Shown here: one piece after another, positions 41,723-50,270 of the stretch
How the letters are laid out: every line of letters begins with the position of its first letter
Position numbering within the stretch: the stretch's first letter is position 1
Origin: Parabacteroides johnsonii DSM 18315
Lineage (GTDB): Bacteria; Bacteroidota; Bacteroidia; Bacteroidales; Tannerellaceae
Length of the DNA stretch: 64,000 bases
NCBI RefSeq assembly: GCF_025151045.1
Contig: NZ_CP102285.1
Span: 4,278,001 to 4,342,000 of the forward strand
Reading direction: 5' to 3'
Translations under genes and position numbers: made by a program
Notes under the pieces: model-generated
The model's database searches: none
What the model saw: the letters and a program-made list of their open reading frames with translations, nothing else
Told to the model about the DNA's origin: nothing

Positions 41723-44443
41723 ATGAAGAAGTTAATGTTGAGAGGATGGTTTACCTGTGTTTTTGTGTGTTTGAGTTGTTTTTTGATGTCTGAGAGGTTG
41801 TTGGCAGAGGTAAACGGTGGAGATGAGGTTCGAACGGTTACATTGAACATGCGGAACGTTTCTTTGAAAGAGATTCTGGCAGAGATCGAGAAGCAGGCCG
41901 GAGTGACTTTTTCGTATGAATCATCTTTGTTGAAAGAGTTTCAGAAGACAAGTTTCAAAGTAGAAGATGCAGCACTGGACGATTGCCTGGCACAGCTTTT
42001 TGCCAGCTATCCGCTCGTGTACAAGAGGACAGGAAACATTGTCGTTCTGAAACACAAACCCAGGCAGGTCACGATCAGCGGTTTTGTGCGGGATAAAACT
42101 TCCGCAGAATCCCTGGTCGGGGCTTCTGTGTATGATGTCGGCTGCCGGTTGGGGATCGCTACGAATGCTTTCGGCTTTTTCAGCCTTACGGTACCCGCCT
42201 CTGATGATCCGGTACGGATCTCGGTATCTTATATCGGATATGAAAACCGGAAAATCGACTTTCCCGTGTTGGAACGCGATACGATGCTTACCTTGTTTTT
42301 ACAGACGAATGCTTCGATCGGTGAAGTGGTGGTGACTGGCAATGAGCGTTCGTTGCGTTCGCCTGTCCACAGTGTGCAGATGGGGGCTTTGGAGGTAAAT
42401 CAGGCAACGATCCGTGCTACTCCGACTTTGTTGGGTGAGTCGGATATTATTCGGACATTACAGTTGATGCCGGGCGTGTCGATGGGGACCGAAGGTGTCT
42501 CCGGCCTGTACGTGCGCGGGGGGAATGTCGACGAGAACCTGTTCCTGATAGACGGAAATCCGGTTTACCAGCTTAACCACTTGGGAGGAATATTTTCTGC
42601 TTTTAACGGTGAAGCGATCAAAAGTATGGATTTCTATAAGGCCGGCTTTCCAGCCCGTTACGGCGGTCGCCTTTCGTCGGTTGTCGATGTGCAGACGAAA
42701 GAAGGGAATATGAAGGAATTCCATGGGAGTGCATCGGTCGGATTGATTGCGGGGAACCTAAGTCTGGAAGGACCGATTATCAAAGACCGTACTTCTTTCT
42801 CGATCGCTCTGCGTCGTACTTGGCTCGATGTGATTACTGCACCCACACTGGCGATCTTCAATGCCGTGAAAAAAGATAAGAGTTCCGACATTAATTTCCG
42901 TTACGCCTTTCATGATTTAAATGCCCGTATAGACCACCGCGTCAGCGATCGGAGCCGTCTCTTTGTCAGCATCTACAATGGAAACGATGTGCTGAAGGCC
43001 ACAAGTGAAGACAATCCGAGCAGAGATGGCTCGATCAGTTACTATCTGGATAAAACACAGGTTTCCATGCGCTGGGGGAATCTCGTCGCTTCCGCAGGTT
43101 GGACATATGCGTTCAATAACCGCCTATTCGGTAAGATTGCCGGTTTTTACACCCGTTATAATGCAAAAATATCTTACCGAGAAGAAGAAAAGTCGTGGGA
43201 TTATAATAACGAAGCCTATTCCTTGAGTTTCGATGAAACGGTCAGCGCTTCAGGGATCAATGATTTCGGTGTCCGTACATCGTTTGACTATCAGCCGGTC
43301 TCCAACCATCATATTCGTTTCGGAGGCGATTATGTCCGGCATGATTTCCGTCCCGAATACAGCCGTTTCCTGACAGAGGAGGGCGATAAACCGGACTCTA
43401 TGCAGGTCAGTAAAGTGTTCAGCAATGAGAAATTGCTGGCACACGAGTTGTCAGCGTTTGCAGAAGACGACTGGACATTGGCACCTACGCTCCGTCTAAA
43501 CGCTGGAGTCCGTTTGAGCCTTTTCAATATCGACAGGAAAACCTATACAGGCGTCGAGCCACGCGTTTCTCTGCGCTGGCTGCTTGGCAAAGATCTTAGT
43601 TTGAAGGCTTCCTATTCGAGGATGAATCAATATGTGCACCTGATCAGTAACAGTTTCCTCAATTTGCCGACCGATTCGTGGATGCCTGTCACCCGCAATC
43701 TGAGGCCACTGGTCAGTGACCAGTATTCGTTGGGCGCCTACTATAACTGGAAGGATCTGGACTTCTCGATGGAAGGATATTATAAGGACAGCCGTAACCT
43801 GCTCGAATATAAGGACGGGCACAGCCTGGTCCCCTCATCGATCACATGGGACCGGAAGTTGGTTGCCGGAAAAGGATGTTCTTATGGTTTGGAATGGATG
43901 GTGAGGAGACCTGTAGGACGTACAACCGGCTGGATCGGGTATTCCCTTGCCTGGTCGGACCGCCAGTTTGACGAGCTGAACGGAGGACGCCGGTTTCCGT
44001 CTCGCTATGACAACCGGCATAAGTTGAATATTGTCGTCATGCATAAACTATCGAAACGCGTTGAACTTTCGGCTGCCTGGACCTATACCTCCGGTAATTA
44101 TACCACACTCTCGACAGAAAGTTACGAGGGGTTGACCCCTCCGTCTAAAGATCCCTTTTATAATTTCAGGCAAGAACAGTTCGACTTGTATGGTGATCGC
44201 AATAATTACCGACTTCCGGCTTATCACCGCCTCGATTTGGGAATCAATATCTATCGTCCGAAGAAAAAAGGACGTATGGGCATCTGGAATGTCAGCGTTT
44301 ACAATGCCTATTGCCGGATGAATCCTTTTATGATCGAAAAGACGGACGAGTACAATCCGGACGAAAGAAAGTCCTATCCCGTTTTTAAGCAATATAGTTT
44401 TTTACCGATAGTCCCGTCTATTACATACACGTATAAATTTTGA
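41723..44443 (+). CDS. TonB-dependent receptor with STN signalling domain, copy 2
   Basis: 906 residues with the same order as copy 1: signal peptide, STN (LNMRNVSLKEILAEIEKQAGVTFSYESSLL), regulatory-like domain (VTISGFVRDKTSAESLVGASV), plug (IIRTLQLMPGVSMGTEGVSGLYVRGGNVDENLFLIDGNPVYQ), barrel ending TYKF. Long conserved blocks but divergent extracellular loops suggest two related ligands. It has its own ECF-type promoter. Confidence 0.92.
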   Translation: MKKLMLRGWFTCVFVCLSCFLMSERLLAEVNGGDEVRTVTLNMRNVSLKEILAEIEKQAGVTFSYESSLLKEFQKTSFKVEDAALDDCLAQLFASYPLVYKRTGNIVVLKHKPRQVTISGFVRDKTSAESLVGASVYDVGCRLGIATNAFGFFSLTVPASDDPVRISVSYIGYENRKIDFPVLERDTMLTLFLQTNASIGEVVVTGNERSLRSPVHSVQMGALEVNQATIRATPTLLGESDIIRTLQLMPGVSMGTEGVSGLYVRGGNVDENLFLIDGNPVYQLNHLGGIFSAFNGEAIKSMDFYKAGFPARYGGRLSSVVDVQTKEGNMKEFHGSASVGLIAGNLSLEGPIIKDRTSFSIALRRTWLDVITAPTLAIFNAVKKDKSSDINFRYAFHDLNARIDHRVSDRSRLFVSIYNGNDVLKATSEDNPSRDGSISYYLDKTQVSMRWGNLVASAGWTYAFNNRLFGKIAGFYTRYNAKISYREEEKSWDYNNEAYSLSFDETVSASGINDFGVRTSFDYQPVSNHHIRFGGDYVRHDFRPEYSRFLTEEGDKPDSMQVSKVFSNEKLLAHELSAFAEDDWTLAPTLRLNAGVRLSLFNIDRKTYTGVEPRVSLRWLLGKDLSLKASYSRMNQYVHLISNSFLNLPTDSWMPVTRNLRPLVSDQYSLGAYYNWKDLDFSMEGYYKDSRNLLEYKDGHSLVPSSITWDRKLVAGKGCSYGLEWMVRRPVGRTTGWIGYSLAWSDRQFDELNGGRRFPSRYDNRHKLNIVVMHKLSKRVELSAAWTYTSGNYTTLSTESYEGLTPPSKDPFYNFRQEQFDLYGDRNNYRLPAYHRLDLGINIYRPKKKGRMGIWNVSVYNAYCRMNPFMIEKTDEYNPDERKSYPVFKQYSFLPIVPSITYTYKF

Positions 44444-44448
44444 ATGAA

Positions 44449-45507
44449 ATGAAGGCAAACAAAATATTCCCGTTCCTGCTTCTCGTGGCAGTATTTTTTC
44501 AAAGTTGTGAACAAATCGTTGAACTCGATTCTTTCAAGCCTGCTCCGAAATTGGTGCTTAACGGGGTGACGAGAGCGGGTGAACCGGTTTGTGTCAACCT
44601 TTCCCGTACCTGGTTCCATACGGATGGAAAACCCAATCTGACGATTTCGGATGCGGATGTGAAATTATATGTGAACGGGCAGTTCAGGGAGCAAATGTCG
44701 TTTGTCGCTCCTTCCGAAGAAGGGCTGGCCGGCTCTTACAAGGCATCCTATTCACCTGCCACCGGTGATCGTATCCGTATCACGGCCTCTGCTCTCGGCT
44801 ATCCTGATATTGCCGTGGACTCGGAACTTCCGAAGCAGATGGCGATTGAGGATTGCCGGTTGAAGGTGCAGAAAAACTTTTGGTGGGAAGATGATTCGAC
44901 TTGCCAATATCTTGCCGATTACACATTGGAACTGACGGTTCAAGATCCTCCGGAAGAGGAGAATTATTATCTGGTTCATGGAAAAGAACTTCAGTATAAC
45001 GGATATGGAAGTGCCGGATCGGAAGATTTCGAAGTCATTAAGGGCGACACCGCTTATTGGTATGCTACATACATCCGTTTTTCCGAAGACCCGTTGTTCA
45101 AGAATGCAGTGACCGCTTTCGATTATATTTTCGGAACCGGAAGTTCCGGGGATAACTATTGGGGAGCTTTCTCTGACGAACTGATAGAAGGACGGACTTA
45201 TACTATGCGGGTTCCTATCGGGAATAGTTATACAATTTACCAAAACAAGGAAGACCAGTCGATCATTCATCCTAAGAAGTTCCGTTTTTATTTGCAGTCG
45301 ATCTCTAAGGACTATTACGATTACTTGAAAATGTTACAGGAACTCCAATCCGGTTCTTTTACAGGTGATCTCGCGTCTGCCGGTTTTGCCGAACCGATCC
45401 GTCTCCCTTCCAACGTGGAAGGGGGAACGGGAGTGTTGGGTAGTGCAACGGAATGTATTTACGAGTGGGATGAAAGGGATATCATTACTTTTGAAGGTCC
45501 ACGCTGA
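44449..45507 (+). CDS. DUF4249 lipoprotein, partner of receptor 2
   Basis: 352 residues from MKANKIFPFLLL; a TTG nine bases upstream is a weaker start. Lipoprotein Cys17 (FFQSC). It shares PAPKLVLNGVTRAGEPVCVNLSRTWFHTD and the C-terminal LPSNVEGGTGVLGSA with the DUF4249 family and with the protein at 40429. It starts 5 nt after the receptor stop. Its last 23 bases overlap the 3' end of the convergent phosphatase-family gene. Confidence 0.83.
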   Translation: MKANKIFPFLLLVAVFFQSCEQIVELDSFKPAPKLVLNGVTRAGEPVCVNLSRTWFHTDGKPNLTISDADVKLYVNGQFREQMSFVAPSEEGLAGSYKASYSPATGDRIRITASALGYPDIAVDSELPKQMAIEDCRLKVQKNFWWEDDSTCQYLADYTLELTVQDPPEEENYYLVHGKELQYNGYGSAGSEDFEVIKGDTAYWYATYIRFSEDPLFKNAVTAFDYIFGTGSSGDNYWGAFSDELIEGRTYTMRVPIGNSYTIYQNKEDQSIIHPKKFRFYLQSISKDYYDYLKMLQELQSGSFTGDLASAGFAEPIRLPSNVEGGTGVLGSATECIYEWDERDIITFEGPR

Positions 45508-46378
45508 CCGGATAATGGTCTGAAATCCCTTCTGTATCTATTCCGTTGTGGATGCGGGCATCGAGGCAACGGGAAACTAAGGACGGAGAAACCAGAATGT
45601 AATCCAACCGTTCGCCTATCCCGTGCAGACGAGTGTCGCCATGTTGCCATCCGTAGAGGAAAGCGGCCGGGAATGTCGTCCGTTTATCGGCAGGGACATA
45701 CAGGCGGCATATGTCGGTCAATCCGATAGACAGGAACTTGGATAGAACCGAATAATCAAACCGTCCGTCACGCATATTCCGGTATGTTTCTTGTTCGGCA
45801 TCCCATTTCTGCATGTTTTCGATGAGTTGGGCGTGTGTTTCCACCCAATCGGCATCGAAAGGTGAATAGGCGTTGAAATCTCCCATGACCATACAGTTGT
45901 CCAACTGGTTGTCCTGTATGTAGCTTGTCAGCATCTGTGCTTCTTTCAGCCGGAATTTCCAGTCGTGAGGGCTGAGATGGGTGACGATCATATCCAACCC
46001 ATGCGTTTTTACGTGCAGCATACCGTGCCAGAAACCTTCCATTTGTTTCTTCACGACCGTGATCGGTTCGTTGGAAGTGATGCCGACCGGATATCCTTCT
46101 TCTTTCACGATGGCATAATACTTATGCCCGTATTCGGAGGCCAGTTGCCCTAAGTCCTTTTCTGTAAATCCGACCAGTTCGGTCATGGCCAGAATATCCG
46201 GTTGCTGCCCTTTTATCCAGTTGATAAAGTTGGCCCGTCGGGAAGCATCGTGTTCGAAACCGTTCCAGATGTTGTAGGAGATAACCCGCAGTTTTTCTTT
46301 TCCCGCCGGTTGCCCGTTGCTTGTTACGGGCAATAGCCATATGAATAGTAAGGTATAGAGTATATGAAGTCGTTTCAT
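45485..46378 (-). CDS. endonuclease/exonuclease/phosphatase-family protein 1
   Basis: 297 residues with a signal peptide (LLPVTSNGQP). Metal-dependent EEP motifs in order: LAMTELVGF (metal-binding Glu), IVTHLSPHDW, VMGDFNAYS and the C-terminal ISDHYPVSVDL. The family hydrolyses phosphodiester or phosphoester bonds in nucleic acids, lipids or inositol phosphates. An exported location argues against DNA repair and for scavenging or lipid turnover. It follows the related gene at 46400 by 21 nt. Confidence 0.88.
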   Translation of the reverse strand: MKRLHILYTLLFIWLLPVTSNGQPAGKEKLRVISYNIWNGFEHDASRRANFINWIKGQQPDILAMTELVGFTEKDLGQLASEYGHKYYAIVKEEGYPVGITSNEPITVVKKQMEGFWHGMLHVKTHGLDMIVTHLSPHDWKFRLKEAQMLTSYIQDNQLDNCMVMGDFNAYSPFDADWVETHAQLIENMQKWDAEQETYRNMRDGRFDYSVLSKFLSIGLTDICRLYVPADKRTTFPAAFLYGWQHGDTRLHGIGERLDYILVSPSLVSRCLDARIHNGIDTEGISDHYPVSVDLQK

Positions 46379-46399
46379 ATTTGATTGGATTGAATGGTG

Positions 46400-47443
46400 C
46401 TATTTAGTCAGAGTAAAAGTAGCCAGTACTGCCTTATGATCGGTTGGCCAGACGGCAATCGGTTCGATAATCGGATCCGAGGTTTCTTCTGTTACCCGTT
46501 CGCCCCGGAGGATATCGCCTTTCGGACCGACGATACTTACGTCTGTGAGCGATAACCCTTCAAAAGGGGCGTACAGGATGAAGTCGATGCGGTCGCGGTC
46601 ATCGGCTTCCGGTGACCAAACCAAGCGTTTGAGATCGATATCCTTGCAGTCGGCCGGACAAGTGAATCCGGGATATTTAACCGGGTCCGGATACAAGCTG
46701 CGGTAAGTGTCAATGAAACCGGCTTCAGCCAGCATCATGGAGCAGTCCCAGGGGACGACAGCCCCGTGGTGGTCGAACAGGTCTTTCGTCGCTTCTGTCC
46801 AATCGAGGTGCGAAGGTTCGTTGAAGTCACCGCCCAAGATAACGATGCGGCCGGCTTCACGGTCTTTTTGGGCTTCTGCTAAAAAGTTGGCGATTGCATC
46901 GTCGCGTACGGAAGCCTTGTTCAGAATCAGGATAGAATCGATGTTTGTCACCGGTTCTTCCTTCTCCCAGGTATTTCCGTCGTATCCGCGTACGTCATAG
47001 TAGGCGCAGTTCCGGTAATCTAGGTGAGCCGTGTAAACGGCAAATTCCTGGCCGTCTTTTTTGGATACAAGCCGGTATATGCTTCCCCGGTCGTCATTCA
47101 GGGGATAGACCGTTGTACTGTCCGAAATCGGATAACGGCTTAGCAGGCCGGAGTCTTCGGTATAGAAAGAGTAATAGGTTTTCCCTCTCTTTTTCAGCGC
47201 TTCCACGATCCGGTCACAAAAACGGGTGTTACGATAATTGCGGACTTCGCTCAGGGTGACGAAGTCTGCATTGCTGCGGACGATCTCGTCGGCCAGTGCT
47301 TCAAAGCCGCCTTCCACAACTGTCCCTTCTTGCCAGATATTAAATTGTAATACTTTGAATGTCTCTGTTTTCTGGCAGGATGACAGCCCGAAAACCATAA
47401 GTAGGAGCAACAGGAGTGTTGTCCTGATTCTTTCTTTTTTCAT
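46400..47443 (-). CDS. endonuclease/exonuclease/phosphatase-family lipoprotein 2
   Basis: 347 residues with lipoprotein Cys23 (FGLSSC). EEP motifs: VTLSEVRNY, YTAHLDYR, LGGDFNEPSHLDW and the C-terminal TDHKAVLATF. Distant paralog of the downstream gene. The insertion around residues 215-270 (HHGAVVPWDCSMMLAEAGF and TCPADCKDIDLKRL) resembles secreted members that act on sugar or lipid phosphates. Substrate unknown. Confidence 0.88.
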   Translation of the reverse strand: MKKERIRTTLLLLLLMVFGLSSCQKTETFKVLQFNIWQEGTVVEGGFEALADEIVRSNADFVTLSEVRNYRNTRFCDRIVEALKKRGKTYYSFYTEDSGLLSRYPISDSTTVYPLNDDRGSIYRLVSKKDGQEFAVYTAHLDYRNCAYYDVRGYDGNTWEKEEPVTNIDSILILNKASVRDDAIANFLAEAQKDREAGRIVILGGDFNEPSHLDWTEATKDLFDHHGAVVPWDCSMMLAEAGFIDTYRSLYPDPVKYPGFTCPADCKDIDLKRLVWSPEADDRDRIDFILYAPFEGLSLTDVSIVGPKGDILRGERVTEETSDPIIEPIAVWPTDHKAVLATFTLTK

Positions 47444-47478
47444 GTCAGTATGTGTTTTTGTCTACTATTTCTTTATGT

Positions 47479-48309
47479 TTAGTTACCGATCCGGAATGTC
47501 CCGATCTTGCCTGCCGGATAGAACATGAACTGGCGTTCCATCTTTCCGCGGATCGGATTGTATTCGTAGTTGATCCCTATGCCGACTCTGAAACCGCTGT
47601 CGTTCACCTTGAATTCGAATGCACCGCCTACGTTTGTATGGTTGTAGAACGGGTTCATCAGCATATGCGGGTTGTTTCGTTCGTTGTGGTCGTAAAATGT
47701 ATATTGTCCCCATCCTCTCACCGTCATCCAGTCGGTTACATCATAGCTGGCCATCGCATTGAACCCGCCCATGAATTTGGGGGAAGGATTGAACGGTGTG
47801 AAATAACGTCCGCCGAAAGCGCCTCCCGACAGGGAGAACCGGTCGTGTGTCCATAGCAGTTCCGTATTGATCCGGGTAAGGCCGCCGACACCGGGCCATG
47901 TGTATTGTTGTCCGCTTGTGATAAAGGCCACTTGTTCGCTGACGGGAACGACCGATACTTCGTGAAAATCCAGTGCCATCGGCGAGACGCGTCTTAACAT
48001 CGGTGTGTACGGATTGAAAAATGGCTGATAGGCGGCAGATGAAATGACCATATCCATCGGGCGCTCCTGTTCATATGCGGATTGGACAGGAAGGTCGGGA
48101 ATGAATTCACGCAACTTGGCTTCGATCAGTTGCCTGTCCGATGGCGTGAAGCTTTTGTATGCGAATTTGGGTAGGTTCAAGTCGAAAACCGCCCGTTTGG
48201 GCACTGCCACCATTCGTCCTTCTTTTGTTCTGATCCAGGTCAGATCGGATTGTGCCTGCAGACATAATGCGCACAATAACAATATGATTAAACTAATTCC
48301 CCGCTTCAT
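47479..48309 (-). CDS. envelope beta-rich protein of unknown function
   Basis: 276 residues from MKRGISLIIL (signal peptide ending LQAQS). The last 150 residues alternate like outer-membrane strands (RFSLSGGAFGGRYFTPF, TVRGWGQYTFYDHNE, GGAFEFKVNDSGFRVGIGINYEY). I do not recognise a family. It is divergent from the ECF sigma gene at 48434, with 125 nt between, and could be a target of that regulator. Confidence 0.65.
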   Translation of the reverse strand: MKRGISLIILLLCALCLQAQSDLTWIRTKEGRMVAVPKRAVFDLNLPKFAYKSFTPSDRQLIEAKLREFIPDLPVQSAYEQERPMDMVISSAAYQPFFNPYTPMLRRVSPMALDFHEVSVVPVSEQVAFITSGQQYTWPGVGGLTRINTELLWTHDRFSLSGGAFGGRYFTPFNPSPKFMGGFNAMASYDVTDWMTVRGWGQYTFYDHNERNNPHMLMNPFYNHTNVGGAFEFKVNDSGFRVGIGINYEYNPIRGKMERQFMFYPAGKIGTFRIGN

Positions 48310-48433
48310 ACAACAACTCATTTAATTTCTGCGAAGATAAAAATAAATTTAGATATTTGTGTATAAATAATGAAGATAGGTGCAACTATCCGGGAATCTG
48401 TTTCATCATATAATCAGAGAGTAGCAAGTATTT

Positions 48434-48994
48434 ATGGACGAACAACTGTTAATCGACGGATGCAAGCGTGGAGAAGCATCGGCTCGTAAAGAATTATACG
48501 AGCTGTACGCACCTGCCATGATGAGCGTATGTGCCCGTTATGTCCATGACAGGGAGACGGCCCGCGATTTGCTTCAGGATGGATTTATCAAAGTATTCAC
48601 CAAAATACAGACCTATTCGGCGACTGGCCCCTTTGGCGCCTGGCTACGAAGGGTATTTGTGACGACGGCACTCGAATATCTCCGTAAATACGATGCTCTC
48701 CGGTCGAGTGCCCCGATTGATGAATATGGAGAACAGGTTGAAGACGTGGATGTTTCCGTACTGGACCGTCTGTCGGCCGACGATTTACTGGAATGCATCT
48801 CCCGGTTGCCCACCGGTTACTGGACTGTCTTCAACCTGTATGCCATCGAAGGATATACGCATAAGGAAATAGCGGCTATGCTTCATATACAGGAGATCAC
48901 TTCCCGCTCCCAGTTTGCGCGGGCAAGGAAAGCATTACAGGAAATGGTTCAATCTTTAATAGCGCAGGACAATGTCAGCAGAAACAGAACATAA
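48434..48994 (+). CDS. ECF sigma-70 factor (dual-membrane anti-sigma partner)
   Basis: 186 residues. Region 2 (LYELYAPAMMSVCARYVHDRETARDLLQDGFIKVFTKI) and region 4 (ISRLPTGYWTVFNLYAIEGYTHKEIAAMLHIQEITSRSQFARARKALQ) are complete. It overlaps the next gene by 23 nt, indicating tight co-expression of sigma and anti-sigma. It is a different subgroup from the FecI-like factor at 35494. Confidence 0.92.
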   Translation: MDEQLLIDGCKRGEASARKELYELYAPAMMSVCARYVHDRETARDLLQDGFIKVFTKIQTYSATGPFGAWLRRVFVTTALEYLRKYDALRSSAPIDEYGEQVEDVDVSVLDRLSADDLLECISRLPTGYWTVFNLYAIEGYTHKEIAAMLHIQEITSRSQFARARKALQEMVQSLIAQDNVSRNRT

Positions 48995-50249
48995 TGAACA
49001 TTTAGACCTGTTCAGTTTGAAGGTAAGGCAAAAACTGGAAGATCACCGGCTACCCGTCGATATGAAGGGTTGGGAACAGATCGAGGCGAAGATGACCGAA
49101 CGTCCGCGTCTTTCCGTTTGGAGGATCGGTGGCTGGGCAACTGTTGCCGCCGCTGTTCTTGCCCTGTTGCTCCTGATCCGTCTGTACCCGACCACTCCCG
49201 TTCCCACGTCCGGCACGGGATTGCAGGAGGAGGGGCAGATCGCCGAAAAGACGAATCCTAAGAAAATGGATACTGAAGAGCAGCAACCGGATAGAGGCGC
49301 TTCTTTTGCTCTCCCGCGTCAAGCACGGGAACGGATAATTGCCCATGTTGCACGAAAAGCGGTAGCCGCCCCCAGTCCTGTTGATACGATCGCTTGGGAA
49401 GAAGCTATAGGAGAAGAAGGAGAAATCGAGCTTCCTCCAAAATCGGAGGTTACGCACCCGTCAGCCGAAGTCCCTGCCATACGGCACTTGGGGCCGGAAC
49501 CGGAAAAGCACCGGACTCAACAACTGCTCGCAAGGGCGGATAGGCCGGAGGCGAAGGGCGGCAGATGGCAGATCGGAGCCAATATGGGGACAGGCGGGCA
49601 TTTATCGTTAGGTATGGGGTTAGATAACACTTATCAGGATGATATGAGCGACTCCCCGACGGACCCGGATGTGCCTCTTCCTCCCGTTCCTCCTGTTACG
49701 GACGACGAACCGGAATTAGAGATGGGTGGCGGCCCGGAAAACTTCTCCCAGGTGGATTGCGCACCGCCCTTGTCATTCGGGATAACCGTACGAAAGCACC
49801 TGAATAACCGTATCGCCCTTGAGAGCGGCTTGGTTTATACTTATTTGTACACGAAGTTGAGCCAGAACCGGACGATTAGCGGTCGGGCAACATTGGGTCT
49901 TCACTATTTAGGTATTCCAGTCAACCTGGTGGTTAATTTGTGGGACAATCCGAATTGGAATGTGTACGTCTCCGGTGGTTTCATGATAGAGAAAGGAGTG
50001 CGCTCCGTCTATCATGTGGAGGCATATAGCCTCGATGAGCAGAAATCTGCCACATACCGTTCCGGCATAGACGGACTGCAATGGTCGCTGAACCTGTCTG
50101 TCGGTGTCTCTTACCGTTTCTACCGGGATTGGAGTTTGTACCTGGAGCCGCGTTATTCTTATTATTTCGATAACAACCAGCCAGTGAGTTATCGCACCGA
50201 GAACATGACATTGATAGGTGTCGGGGCCGGGGTGCGCTTCGAGTTTTGA
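48972..50249 (+). CDS. dual-membrane-spanning anti-sigma factor-like protein with outer-membrane barrel
   Basis: 425 residues in four parts: a cytoplasmic N-terminus (1-50) with a helix suited to sigma binding (LDLFSLKVRQKLEDHRLPVD), one transmembrane helix (52-71), a Pro/Glu/Gln-rich, probably disordered linker (72-195), and a C-terminal beta-barrel (about 197-425, ending LIGVGAGVRFEF). This is the architecture of Dma proteins described in Bacteroides thetaiotaomicron, where one polypeptide crosses inner membrane, periplasm and outer membrane, and loss causes hypervesiculation. The overlap with an ECF gene supports the call. A second Pro-rich insert (residues 225-250) lies within the barrel. 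Confidence 0.8.
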   Translation: MSAETEHNEHLDLFSLKVRQKLEDHRLPVDMKGWEQIEAKMTERPRLSVWRIGGWATVAAAVLALLLLIRLYPTTPVPTSGTGLQEEGQIAEKTNPKKMDTEEQQPDRGASFALPRQARERIIAHVARKAVAAPSPVDTIAWEEAIGEEGEIELPPKSEVTHPSAEVPAIRHLGPEPEKHRTQQLLARADRPEAKGGRWQIGANMGTGGHLSLGMGLDNTYQDDMSDSPTDPDVPLPPVPPVTDDEPELEMGGGPENFSQVDCAPPLSFGITVRKHLNNRIALESGLVYTYLYTKLSQNRTISGRATLGLHYLGIPVNLVVNLWDNPNWNVYVSGGFMIEKGVRSVYHVEAYSLDEQKSATYRSGIDGLQWSLNLSVGVSYRFYRDWSLYLEPRYSYYFDNNQPVSYRTENMTLIGVGAGVRFEF

Positions 50250-50270
50250 ACGGATAGTTTTTCTTCCCCT

